Assembly: GCA_964035575.1 (NCBI GenBank)
Contig: OZ037860.1
Location: forward strand, 186,001-250,000
Direction of reading: 5' to 3'
DNA from: Rhynchopus sp. YZ270_cl-10
Lineage: Eukaryota; Euglenozoa; Diplonemea; Diplonemida; Diplonemidae
Length of the DNA stretch: 64,000 nt
Shown piece by piece: positions 47,706 through 58,657 of this stretch. The position numbers and the translations under genes were made by a program. Under the pieces are notes generated by a model. That model saw nothing but the letters and a program-made list of their open reading frames with translations. It searched no databases and had not been told where the DNA came from. Positions within the stretch are counted from its first letter, which is position 1. The number at the start of each line of letters is the position of its first letter.

Positions 47706-50700
47706 AAAAAAAAAAAAAAAATACAAAGATGTTCCTCCGTGCACACATCTTACCCAAACAAAAAAAAAACAAGAGCCTTTTTTTGTTTGATTTTTAGACT
47801 ACTATCACGGGATAGCAGCCGCATTTTTTCTTCATAGGTGCAACAGGATCAAAAACAAAAAAAAAACAACAACAACAAAAAAAGAGCAAATTCAACCCAC
47901 CAATTGTTTGTTGGTCACAACAGATGGGGGCCTAATTTACCCCTTTTCTTTCCCCCCCCTAAAAAGTTGAAGTAAATTGGCAGGATGTCTTCTCCTGTGA
48001 CATAATTAACCATATTCCCCAATTTACGCAGAAATGGGTGGTGATGAATGTGTTTTGAGAAAACCAGAATAACCTTCAGATATGTTTTCGTATTTGAAAA
48101 ACACAGAGGTTGAAAAACTCGATGTGCCTCTTGTGCACACAGCAAAGGACAACACAACAGAGCGCTACCTCCCTCTTTCTCTCTCTCACCCAAAAGAGCG
48201 ATCCTTACAAGAATCCGTTTAGAAAAATAAATGAAGTCTGGTTTCATTGTTTTGATGATCCCCACCCCCCTTCCCCACCCCCCCATTGTTTCGTGTGATG
48301 AAGTACCAGGTTTTCCGCTCAAAAAAAAAAAAAACACAAAAACACAACAAAACAAAAGTCGAATATTTTAGAAATTTCAAAAAAAGGTAATGTTTTACAC
48401 TAAGCAGCGTAGCTAAAAAAAGACATTTTAGCGAAAAAAAAAGGGGGAATAGATTTTTTTTGTTCAATAAAAAAAAGTCGGGGGTGGGATGGGGGAAAAA
48501 GAAAAGTTTGACAGATGACCTCAGCCTAGCTTAGGCATAAAAACAAGGTTGATGAACATGAACATTCAGGCGCCACAGCGTACATGCAGAAAAAGTCTAA
48601 AAACCCCCTCTTTGTGCGCGCTTTTTCTTCATTCCTTCCTGAACACATTTGGCAGTTTTTGTGTTACTATTAAAGTGAGTGTTCCGCACGCCCAAAAGGG
48701 GTGCTGTTACACTGACTACAGCCTTAGGGAAAATATTACGAAATAACAGAGGCTTTCAAAAAGTCGTGCGAGGATCACGGTACCGTGCAGGATGCAAGGA
48801 AACGTCGAATGGGGAACCTAGTCTAATTTGTGGGGGAAAAAACACAATTGGACCAGAATTCCTGCATTTTTTGACAAAAGCCCAACCTATTTACCCACAA
48901 AAAGTGGTACAGAAAGGGAAAACGCGCAGTTTTCTAGATAATGTACATAGTGCATTCTACCAAGGACTTATTGCAACGCTTTTCAAAAAAGAGATATAAA
49001 AAAAAAAAAGTTGGTAAAAGTGACCCTGAGCCTCGAGGTGCTTTAGTCACCACAGAAAAAAGAAAAGAAAAAAACGAAATTTGAAAACAGCTTTTATTGC
49101 ATTTCAAAAAGTATTGGCCTGTTTTCACACACACCCCCCTTTTTTCACTACCACCCGGAAAAAGCTTTGAAAAAAGCCATCCGTTTTCCTCCCATTTTTG
49201 TTTTTTCTCCACCTCTCTCTTAAGAGTGGGGCTTCAAAATACTTCAATTGGGGTTTTTTTGCTTCCAACGATTTGTGGCAACCATTGTTGATTAAATAAG
49301 GGAGGATGGGTGGGGGTGGGGGACGGGGAGAGTGAAACAAAAGAGAAGTTGCCACAAAATGAGAAAAAAAAAAGGGGGGTTTCGTCAAAAAAAAAAAAAA
49401 AAAAAAAAAAAAGATGTTAAGTAAGCCTTCACGGTGCTTTACTCTCTAGTTATAAACCAAGAGGAAGTACACAATGTGACGCAAACTACTCGCCATACTA
49501 CTGGAAGTCAGAATCGACACGTCTACCTCATGGCTACAGAAGAAAAAAACAGAGTTCTTCACGGTGGCCAGTTTGATGTGGGAGAGCGTCAAAAGTGGAC
49601 GAAAATACTGGTTGAGAATTGCTCCCCCAAAAAAAAACGTCAAATTTTTGACTCTCTCCCGCTCAAACTGGCTACCCTGTTGTAAATATGAAAGCAAGCC
49701 TCATTCTGCTCTCTCGAGCCTTTTTTTTTTGAAAACTTGGTTGTATTAGTGTACACACCGGAGTGAGTTCCACTATTCTTTTATTTTTAAATTTTTACTT
49801 TGTTACTCACCCTGGCGGCGCAAAGTGTTGTTTTTTTTTGTGTGGCGAGCTGGGTTTTGTAACAACTTTTTACGTCACATATTTTGCTGAGGTTTTTTAA
49901 AAAAAATTCGTTCTTGTATTTTGTTTGTTCGTAGATAAATTTGTTGGTGTAGATGCGATGGTTGCCATATGCAAAAAAAAACAAAAAAAAAAGCCTCCCT
50001 TTTTGTTTCTAGTTTCTTTTTTTTGGGGGGAAATGTTCTTTCACCTTTTTTGGACTTTTTTTTTTTTGTGGGTTGCTTTGCTCAGCACCCAGCAAAAATT
50101 TTGATTCGTATTCGGTATATGTGGCTTTCACGGAGAGAGTAAATGAACCCTTTTTAATGGAATAGGCAATAGATAAAAAGTGCAGAAAAAGGTGTGGAAA
50201 AAATGCGGGAAAAGTGTCGAACATCAAAAAAAATATTACACTTTAAACCACAGAGTTTACCTCACCTTTACCATTCCCTAGTTGTCAATTTGGTAAATGT
50301 TCTTCCATCCGATATATTCCAGTTTTTTTTTTTGTTTTGTTTTGATAATCTGTTAGTTCAGTGTAGCTGCCATTGGGACAGTCTCCACTATCATTATCTT
50401 CTTTTTTTGAAAACTTGGTTGTATTAGTGCAGACACCCGAGGATGAACTCCACTATTTTTTTAATTTTTATTTTTGCAATGTTTCGACCATCGGGCTGGG
50501 GGGTTCGTTATTCCCTGCAGAGAGGGGTTTTGTGGAAGGTAGCATAGTTTCAATCATTGTGACTGTTCTAAAGAAAAGAAAACAAAAGAAAAATGTGACT
50601 TTGAATATAAACACCAAAGCCCTCTCTGTGACAGTGTACCTGAGAAAAGTTTTGTAATATTAATGTGCCTTTCATGCACACACAATCTGGAAAAAAAAAG

Positions 50701-51119
50701 TTTGTAAGATGAACCTTAAACCTCTCGTGCTAAGTCACCTTCATCACACAATGAAAAAAAAAAAAGGGAAAGAACGCGCCTCTTGCATGCACGCTACGCA
50801 CATCAAAGCAAAAACGCACAAAAAAAATAAAAAAATGTGCGTACCGTGTCATGCAAGATGGTCTCCTTAATCAACTGAACGCGGAGATGGTGGGAGGGGG
50901 GAAAACAAATTGGAGGCAAACGTAAAAAAAACACAGAATTGAAAGATCTTTTTTTTTCGAAGAACAATATAAAAAAAAGTAAAATAGGATGCAGAAAAGA
51001 AATAGTTATATGCACTGCTAGAACGCAGAGCAGGTCGCCCCCCCCGCCCCCCCTCGACTCACAGACCCAACATGGACAAAGCAATTTGTAGTTTTTGTCC
51101 TTACCCTCACACCCTCACC

Positions 51120-52661
51120 TCATAACGACATTGTGTACGGAGAGGCGACGTTGGGTGAAGCGTTGCAGACCTGTGCAAACATATGCATTTGGTCGTGGAG
51201 GTTGATAGGCTTCTGCTGGATGATGTGCGTAGCTGGGTTGGCGAAGTATTGCGTCTGGGGGAGAGGGGGCGCGCCTGGGTCGAGAGTGAAGGCTTGTGGG
51301 GAAGGGATGTGGGTGTGCATCATTGGCTGACTGTGCTGCTGCTGTTGCTGTACGTGCAACGAATGCTGTGGTGGCGTAACAGGAACCTGTTGAACCTGCT
51401 GCACCTGAGGCATTTGCTGTACAAGAAGCATCGGTTGTTGTCCATACTGCACAGGTGTGACGTATTGAGGAAACGTCGCTGGGACCACCACAAATGGCAT
51501 AGACACAGGGTGCCCTGTTGGTGCAGGTGCAATGTGCTGTACTGGTGTCTGGACGGCGGAGGAGGAGTAGTCCTGCTGGTAGGATGGCTGCGGTGGGGTG
51601 GCTGCTGGTGTGGGTGTGGGTGCGGTCTTGGTAGGGAGGGGAGTGCCTGTGGGGACGCAGGGGCCTGAGCATTTGTCAGTGTCGGAGGAGTCGTTGACGC
51701 AGAGGATGAGTGCCTGGTGCACCATGTCGAAGCGTGCCTCTGCACCCTTCCCCATGCGCACCACAGTGATCTTCTTCGTCCCACTCTCCAGCCGGCTCGT
51801 CGCAGTACGGATCGCACGCGCTGTCAGCAAAAAGCTATGCCGGTCGCTTGTTGTGAAGCCCGTCTCGCCATGCACACAGAGCTTCCACACAACAGGCAGG
51901 TACGTGTTGCAGAACTCGCTTGCAGTCCCCATCCCGCACACAGTGAATCCAAGCATGTCCATCGACATGCATTCAAACCCCAATGCCACATCGAGCTTGC
52001 ACTTCAATGCTGCAGGCGCCTCGTTGGGGCTGTGCGGGCCAAGCATTCTCACACCTGGCAGAAAGGCGTCGATGAGCTTTCCTGAGGATTGGTGTTCATG
52101 AAGGTGGATGAGGTGAGGTGGGTGGTGGTGGTGTACCTGTGGGCGGTGATCTGCATGTTTCTTCCAAGAGTTGCTTCAAGAACGCGACGGTACGAAGCTT
52201 CTCTTCCGCACTGTCATGCACAATCTTGCACACCTGTTTTGGTGATAGTGGACGTTACAGAAAAACGACAGAAAATAGTAGTTGAAACCAACGCATCTCA
52301 GTCGAAACAACAAAAGAGATCCATATCCATACCTCACGATGCGAGACGAGCTCCCTCGGAGACACGTAAGCCTCGACTTCGGACCAGATATCCGCAAAGA
52401 TGACACTGCGTGGGAGGTTGTGTGTGTGTCGTTGGGAAGGAGATGCTTTTTTAATTTTTACCCCTGCAAAATAGAATAAGACATATCAAGAAGCGTCAAC
52501 AGCTCTTGAACAGTCTCTCGGTGGTGAACATCGTCAAAACCCTAGAGAAAAGCGTCCCCATATGGGGGTAGGCTTAGAAAGCCTCTTCGCTGATAAACCA
52601 AAGGGAAAACAAATTTTATTCGTAAAAAAATTCTACCATACTTGCTTTGTCTGGCACCCAT
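51120..52661 (-). CDS. Unknown Pro/Gln-rich protein with N-myristoylation motif, 383 aa
   Basis: Exons: 52661-52642, 52405-52333, 52233-52137, 52081-51120; the phases agree exactly (1,152 nt). The first exon codes only MGARQS plus two bases of the next codon. MGxxxS at the start is a consensus N-myristoylation signal. The ATG follows a long pyrimidine tract ending CTTCTCAG (52667-52690), a strong trans-splice acceptor. Residues about 10-65 are helical (FADIWSEVEAYVSPRELVSH). About 70-215 form a folded domain with several Cys (ECMSMDMLGFTVCGMG). From about 225 the chain is Pro/Gln-rich (VQQMPQVQQVQQVPVTPP). I do not recognise the folded domain. Confidence 0.7.
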
Positions 52662-52689
52662 GGTTGCTGAGAAGAGTAAAAAAGAGACG

Positions 52690-54664
52690 CAAGGGGAAAG
52701 AAGAAAAAAAAGAGGCCGAAGAAATTCGAGTGAAGAAAGATGCCAACAAAGCACGACTTGTGCAAAAGCTCAGTCGGTTGTTTGCAAAGGGATGGGGTAT
52801 GGGGGAGGGGTTCCCTGTGAAAAAGCTTCTAGGTTTTTTTGCTGCTTTTTTTTTGTTCTGTGTAAGTAACCCTGGACAAATGGGTTCAAGCGAGAGAAGT
52901 TGCTGTGTTTGCTTGTGTAGACTGTCAGGAGGATGGTGCAGAGGGGGAGGGATGAGGCAGGCATGGGGGGAAGAGGGTGCCGAACGCAGCAAATGGAGAA
53001 CGTATGTTTGTGGCCTTACTGGGAAAGCAGAACGCGCTGTACTTGGATGTCCGCAAAGCACGCCTGAACGAGCTTGCTGCTCAGACAGACAAAAAGTACA
53101 AGAAAATTGCAAGTGATTTGGTGGAAGTACGGTGGTGAATTCGACGGCAACACCAAGATGCAGAACTTTTTCCGGGCTCTCACGCGGTTGCAGGAGTTTG
53201 ACTTTGCTAAGGCAAGGGCGCATGTTGTTCCTAGCAAGTGGACCGGTAACAACGGTGTCGTTGGTCGTGTACCGCGAGAAGGAGGAAACCAGAACGAGGA
53301 TGATAGAAAACAAGCGAATGAGTTTGTGAGGGCGGGACGCAAACCAGCGCCGAAAATTCAGCAGAGAGAAAACGACAGAAAACGTGACCACAGAGATGAG
53401 CTGTACGTCTCAATTTCATTCCTTTCCAGATTTTGATATCTGTTGGTTTATGGGGGCGTGCTTTCTTCTGCTTCACCGAACTGCGTACTGCGAGGCAAGG
53501 TATCTGGATGACATAGGACAATATGAGGCACTGATACAGAGACATAAACGCACGACGGTGTTTTCTCACCCTAGTAAAAAGAATGGTACGTTTGTTTGTA
53601 AGGGGGCTTCACCCCTTTGGCCGTCAGCCCAGAGTCGAAAAGCTCTGGTTCACATTGGGGGGGAGGTGTGCGAGCTGTGCGCAAGAGAAACTGTTACCCT
53701 GCTCTGGCACTATGAACATCAACACAAAGCAGAGTGGCGGAGGCTTTGCCGAAAAAGTATCGGTTTTTTTTTGTCAGCGTCACGCTTGATTCGTAGGTTA
53801 CAATCATTGAATCGATGGAAAAAAAAATACGTTCTTGAATTAGAGACGCAACGTTCCCTGCTGTTGTTCCAACCACACAACACACTATCCCTTACACTCT
53901 CTCTCTCAGCGCTCGAAGCAAGATTCATAGTTTTTTTTTTTTTTTTTTGAAAAAAAATTGTTGGAGTAGTGTAGTTGCCTCGGCGGTTGGTGTTGCCACA
54001 GCTGTGCAATCCTTCACTTTCCAAAAGTTTTCAACTTACCTTCCTTCACCCCCCTGTAAGGGCAACCGTAGGTGAAGTAAGGTATAGTATTGAAATCGAT
54101 GTGGGGGGGGAGTAAAGGGTCAATTTTACAAAACCAGATTTTGAGGAAAATTTTAGCCGAAAATGGGCCCCACGTATAAGGAACCGGGCTCATATTTCTC
54201 AAAATTTAAGTGGTCAAAAAATTGTCCAATTTTCGAGATTGACCCCACCACTGCACGGGCGGATCCCAAAAATGCAAATAAGGACCCTTTTAAATTTGTT
54301 CTCTTGAAATGTGTAATTTCATGTTTTCGCGAAAAAAATAACAACTGATCCTACAAGGGTTGAAGGAAGGTGGTTGAAAACAACAATAACAACAAGGACA
54401 AGTAATTGCTAAGAAAAAAGCGGGTGTGCTGTGGAAAACTCCGCGCGATTTTCGAAACCACCGTAGCATCCTGGCGATTTGCTGGTGTGATCGATGGTTG
54501 TAGTCTGTGCATTCTGTGTTCCTTCCGCACTGCTCCAACGACGACTACAATGTGGGGAGCCTGTGGACAAAAACGAGCTGGACCACGCCGAGCCGGCCGA
54601 GCGGGCGTCCAACAACGCTATCGAGCAGATGGTGCTGGACGAAGAGGACAGCCCCCCTTCTTGA
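52690..54664 (+). CDS. Plus-strand coding-like locus, exon model unresolved
   Basis: GC-rich stretches on the plus strand read as charged helical peptides: KKEAEEIRVKKDANKARLV (about 52712), MFVALLGKQNALYLDVRKAR (53004), then after a possible 37-nt intron NFFRALTRLQEFDFAKAR (53163). VTTVSLVVYREKEETRTRM (53240), ARYLDDIGQYEALIQRHKR (53490) and a Cys/His segment CELCARETVTLLWHYEHQH (about 53672) follow. A last frame from about 54493 ends KNELDHAEPAERASNNAIEQ ... DSPPS at 54664. They lie in different frames; short introns could join them, or this may be a decaying gene. The dispersed repeat at 54037-54340 falls inside. No family recognised. Divergent from the gene starting at 52661. Confidence 0.3.
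54037..54340. repeat. About 300-bp dispersed repeat, copy 1
   Basis: Roughly 80% identical by eye to 61095-61380. Shared blocks include GTAAGGTATAGTATTGAAATC, TCAATTTTACAAA, GGGCTCATATTT, TTGTCCAATTTTC and GCACGGGCGGATCCCAAAAA in the same order and orientation. No coding capacity. Confidence 0.8.
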
Positions 54665-55355
54665 ACGTTTCAGATGCTGGCGTCCCAGTGGGTCTGGCAG
54701 TGTACGAAGAGCGTTAGCATACCTGCAGAAGAGCAGAATGCTGGGCTTATTGTAGATTATTTCTACAGGATGGAGTTCCACATCACACCCCGTTTTTTTT
54801 CCGATAGCAATTACTTGTTTTTTTTTTGCTCCAGTCATTTTGCCTTTGCCGGTTTACAAAACCGTTGGTCTCACCCTCCCGAAATGCAAAAAAAAAACAC
54901 CAAACACAAGAAACCGCCAACTGATCTCTTTAAGACATACGTATTTTTCGTACAATGCACGCCAAATTAGGGGTCAAAATTCTATTTGGCGCAAAGAGGG
55001 GTTTTCAAGGGGGGAATCGTTGTTGTCCGAGATCAATCGTTGGCTTGCTTTGTGTTTATAAGATGATCCCAAGCCTCTTTCTTAGAAAAAAAAAACAAAA
55101 AAAAAACCTCATGAAATGTACTTCATTGTGCATTCATCTATGGGCATTTCCCTTTGCAGAAGTCCCTAACTCACAACTGTGCTATTCTCACTTTGGATCT
55201 GAGTCAATTGAAAACGAATGCACACAGAGTAAAAGAGAGAGATGAAGAGAGAGCAAGGTAAGAGGTTGACGAGTAACGCGGAAGTGCAACAGGAAACAAA
55301 AGTTCCCCCTTTTTGTCCTGGGAAAAAACAACACACAGCAGGACAAAAAGAAGGG

Positions 55356-55386
<31 letters not shown>

Positions 55387-56009
55387 CGACAGCAATGAGG
55401 AGAAAAATAAATTGTGATATGTGGTTGGGTTTTAAATTTCCCTTCATTTGTATACTTAACCATACAACACACAAAGAGGGTGCACAGCACTATGCACATG
55501 CTTGCAAGATTACACGGGTTCACAACACGTTAGTTCATTTTTTTTTTTTCCTTCGTTCAGGAACTGGTCTAGGGTATTCCCTAAATCAATTCATTTTTTT
55601 AAATTTTTGCAGTTGTATCGAAAAATCGCACCCAATAACCCTGAAGTGGGTATTGGGGGGGATGAGGGTGGGGTGGGGGGGATGGCGGGTTTCGAAAAAT
55701 GTTCAGTTCTTTTCATAAAATTGCACAAAAAAAATGGGGGGACACGAATAAATATTTTTTTCTGTTGGGATGAAATTGGTCCTCCACAAGGAGTACAACA
55801 CATCTTGCAAAAAAAAAAAAAAATTGAAGATTTGTAAGATGAACCTCAGCCATGCTCGGTCACCTACAAAAGACACGAGAAAAACGGGAGGGGGGTTTTT
55901 TTTTCGAAACTTTTTTTTTTTTTTTTTTGAATATCAATTTTGTTGCGTTCTTTTCCCCCGAGAGACTAGAAAACCCTGTTTTTTTGTATTTGGTTCGCCG
56001 CCCCGCAAC
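54665..56009. other. Intergenic 1.3 kb
   Basis: H1 copies near 55060 and 55837-55864, a (GA)n tract at about 55356-55381 and several A-tracts. No gene recognised. Confidence 0.55.
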
Positions 56010-57161
56010 CTATTTGCCTCCCTGGGCCTTCTTTTCTTCTTCCTCCTGGAGCTTCTTGAGGTGTGCGCGCTGTTCGCGGATTTCCTTCGGGGTTGCGACA
56101 CTTGCACCAAGGCCAAGACGCTTCATGTAGTCTCTCAGGCCGTCTGTGCCTTCCTCTTCTGCAATGGCTTGGAGCAGGCTTTGGTCCTTGAGTGCAGCCT
56201 TTCCTCCAATACCACGTGTCTTGTCAGGCTTGGGGGCTCCCTCGTCGCCGTCCTTGACACATCTGAACCCGGTGTTGTGCGAACCGGAGTCAATTTCCTG
56301 CCCCATTCTGGTGCTCACCCGTGCCAAATGGTTGGTCCTCCCTGTACGAGAGTCAACGAAGGAGCCTCCCTTCAGCACGACCTTCAGCGGCTGCTCTCCT
56401 GCGGCTTTCGAAAAGATGGTTTCGGTCCACTCCCACACATTCCCGACCATCCCGTAGACGCCCAGGTGGTTTGCAGGGTACGCTGTGACCGGGGAGGTGC
56501 CGACGTAGCCGTCCTTCTTCTCGTTGCCGTCGGGGAATTTTCCCTGCCAGACGTTCATCATGTGTTCTTTGTTTTTCCCGCGGTGGTCCTCGCCCCAGGG
56601 GTATGTGGTGAAGCGCTGTCCGCGGGCGGCGTGCTCCCATTCGGTTTCGTAGGGGACGCGGGCATTGCGCCATTTGCAGTAGGCCTCGGCGTCGGGGAGG
56701 CCGACGTGGACAACGGGGTGGTCGCCTCTGTCGGCAATGGAGGAGTCGGGGCCTTCGGGGTGCTGCCAGGAGGCACCCTCGACGGCAAGCCAGTGGGCAG
56801 CGTTGTCGAGAGCCTGCGCGGTCTTCTTGACCTCGTCGGAGGCAAGGCTGGACAGCACAAAGGACCATCCGTACGCCTTCTCGGCCACCGTAGCGTACTT
56901 CGTTGCGTCCACGAAGGCGCGGAATTGGTCGTTCGTGACAGACGTCGCGTCCACATGGAACGGCTTCACGTACCACTCCCAGCTTGGGCCCTCCCCATCC
57001 GCATTGTCCGTGCGCGCCACATCGTCAGATCCGATCCTCGAGATGCCTCCGTCCAGGTGCACCATGCCCTCGTACTCATCTACGTACTCCTCGTCTTCAG
57101 CATCCTCGCAGAAGACTGCGCAGACGAGAACCAGCAAAGAGAGGGAAGAGAGGGATCGCAT
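56010..57161 (-). CDS. SUMF2: SUMF2-like paralogue of formylglycine-generating enzyme, 383 aa
   Basis: Formylglycine-generating enzyme (SUMF1) activates sulfatases in the ER; SUMF2 is its inactive regulatory paralogue. The frame is a single exon. The ATG at 57161 opens a signal peptide (LSSLSLLVLVCAVFCE). The FGE-sulfatase fold is complete: HPVVHVGLPDAEAYCKWRNA, RVPYETEWEHAARG, YPWGEDHRGK, NVWQGKFPDGN, LGVYGMVGNVWEWT, GFRCVKDG. The segment where SUMF1 has its two active-site cysteines reads SFVDSRTGRTNHLARV, without Cys, as in SUMF2. An acidic N-terminal stretch and a charged coiled C-terminus (REQRAHLKKLQEEEEKKAQ) are extra. No KDEL-type signal is seen, so it may be secreted or held by a partner. 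Confidence 0.88.
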   Translation of the reverse strand: MRSLSSLSLLVLVCAVFCEDAEDEEYVDEYEGMVHLDGGISRIGSDDVARTDNADGEGPSWEWYVKPFHVDATSVTNDQFRAFVDATKYATVAEKAYGWSFVLSSLASDEVKKTAQALDNAAHWLAVEGASWQHPEGPDSSIADRGDHPVVHVGLPDAEAYCKWRNARVPYETEWEHAARGQRFTTYPWGEDHRGKNKEHMMNVWQGKFPDGNEKKDGYVGTSPVTAYPANHLGVYGMVGNVWEWTETIFSKAAGEQPLKVVLKGGSFVDSRTGRTNHLARVSTRMGQEIDSGSHNTGFRCVKDGDEGAPKPDKTRGIGGKAALKDQSLLQAIAEEEGTDGLRDYMKRLGLGASVATPKEIREQRAHLKKLQEEEEKKAQGGK

Positions 57162-57865
57162 TGGAAAAGGGGGGGTATTGTTCTGCAGGGTGGCGTGGAT
57201 GGGAAGTGGGAAGGTGGAGGGGTGCAGGGAGGTGGTGGGGTGGGAAGGTATCAGGGATAAAGGTGGGGTGCTTTGTATGTAGATCATATACATGTTGTAT
57301 TGGAAAATTTTGGTAAAAGAGGAGAAGTGGAAGACAACAAACAGGTGCAGAGAGAGGTGTCCAAAAAAGCCCAAGAATGTTCCGCAAGTTTGCTGTTCAC
57401 GCCGTGTGGATAAGGAGGAGGGCAAAGTGCCGTCTTCCATCAGAGCAACAAACGATCCGTTTTTCAAGAAAACGTCTAAAGTGTTTGTGTCTTCACAAAA
57501 AGTATGCAGACACGGCCACACAGCTCTTGCAGGACAGTTGGCTATCGGACAAGTCTGTGCACAAAATAAGTTGTCTCACAACACCCTAAAAGTTCAAGAA
57601 ATGTAACATTTCACCAAAAAAGGAGAAAATGTGTGTCTTTCTTTTGGACACTTATAACGCCACGCGCAATCACAAGCAATGCCGCAACGCAGCACATCAT
57701 CAAGGTGCACAACGCAAAGCAAGCTTAACAGAAAGTGTAAAAAGCGAAAAGTGAAAAGTGAAAAGTGAAAAGCAAAGATCGAGATAAGGTTTATATCGTT
57801 TCGTTTCGTTTCGGCTCACTGCCCGAGCGACGTGTTTCCATAAAATAAAACACTGAACGTATTTT
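57162..57865. other. Intergenic; 3' UTR of the GILT gene and leader of the SUMF2-like gene
   Basis: On the minus strand this would hold any SECIS element of the selenoprotein upstream. By eye I found small hairpins but none with a clear ATGA / apical AA / TGA core. A short tandem of GAAAAGT lies at about 57748-57770. Confidence 0.5.
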
Positions 57866-58495
57866 CTACGCGAACGAGCGCGTGATGTTCAGTGCCGGAG
57901 AGTCGTTCACAGCGGAGCAACATGGCGGCTTTGTTCCTGTCCACAGGTTGCACACAATCTCGGTGATCTGACTGGGGTTCTTAATTTCCTTCCCGTTTCC
58001 AACGAAGTACGGGGTGTAGGGGATGTGCTGCTTAGCCGTCTTCGCACCTGCAATGTTGATGAGGTCAGCGCCGTGGCTGCCAGACATGCATGTCTGGATC
58101 GACGACCAGTCAAGGCTCTGTGCCTCGGCACACTTCTGCATGTCGGCAGTCGCCTCCCTTGTGTTCTCCACACATTCGGCAAACGTCATGTACTTGATCA
58201 CATCGTAGTTGGTGAGGTCCATCACACACGCCTCAGCCATGTTGGCCGAGCACTCAGTGGGGCCGTGCTGGCACACAATCTCCCCGCTCTCGTTGCGTGC
58301 GTTCCCGTACGGCACGTAGTCCCAGTTCATGATCGTCAGAATCCCGTCCCCCTTGAGCACTTTCATCACGGGGTCCATGGACTCCTTGCATCCGGGTCAC
58401 ATAGCCTCAGTGTACCAAGTCACGTTCGTCTTCTCCTGGGCGGAGACGGAGACAAACGCGAGGGACGCCAACACAACAGCCTGGAGGGTCTGCAT
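57866..58495 (-). CDS. GILT-like thiol reductase, probable selenoprotein (TGA = Sec, UxxC)
   Basis: GILT reduces disulfides in acidic endolysosomes through a CxxC site. The ATG at 58495 opens a signal peptide (LQAVVLASLAFVSVSAQ), then TNVTWYTEAM, an in-frame TGA at 58399-58397, then PGCKES. In the family this point reads C-P-x-C, so the TGA stands exactly at the first redox cysteine. The GILT signature CQHGPTECSANMAEAC follows, as do LDWSSIQTCMSGSHGADL, HIPYTPYFVGNGK and a Cys-rich end (CNLWTGTKPPCC). Reading TGA as selenocysteine gives 209 residues, a normal length. The frame is otherwise clean, so a pseudogene is unlikely. A predictor using only standard stops would start at an internal Met (58378). 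Confidence 0.85.
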
Positions 58496-58657
58496 TATCG
58501 TACAAAGGTTTTGTGTGGGTTCTGTGGAGTGCTGGGTGGGGGTGGGGTGGAGGGGCTGGGGGGAGAACAAGAGTGCTGTGGTCTGTCTTTTTGTCTAGCT
58601 TCTACTGTGGTTTGCTGGTTATAGCAATTCAAGGGTGTGGAAGGGGGTGGTGGGGTG

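Larger units (their letters stand above)
30712..51119. other. 20-kb gene desert of A-tracts, micro-hairpins and DNA transposon fossils
   Basis: No recognisable protein gene on either strand. The content is AT-rich DNA with many runs of 8-33 A or T, dozens of short hairpin repeats, one pentanucleotide array, two MITEs and one Foldback-like element, listed separately. Open frames here are low-GC3 and Phe/Lys/Leu-rich. Confidence 0.7.

Noticed and set aside
48679-48999. 106-codon plus-strand frame in the desert
   Set aside because: Low GC at third positions, no splice-leader context and no family resemblance; compatible with chance.
52633-53391. 252-residue minus-strand open frame
   Set aside because: Phe/Ser/Pro/Leu-rich composition is the antisense of charged plus-strand coding-like segments, and it overlaps the first exon of the 51120-52661 gene in another frame.
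57162-57865. Small hairpins as the SECIS of the GILT gene
   Set aside because: Candidates (for example around TTGATGATGTGC, and the GTGAAATG...CATTTCTTGA hairpin) lack a stem of proper length and the apical AA; not annotated.
58378-58495. Reading the GILT TGA as a real stop or a pseudogene mark
   Set aside because: The stop falls exactly on the first redox Cys position, and signal peptide and downstream frame are both intact, which is better explained by selenocysteine.
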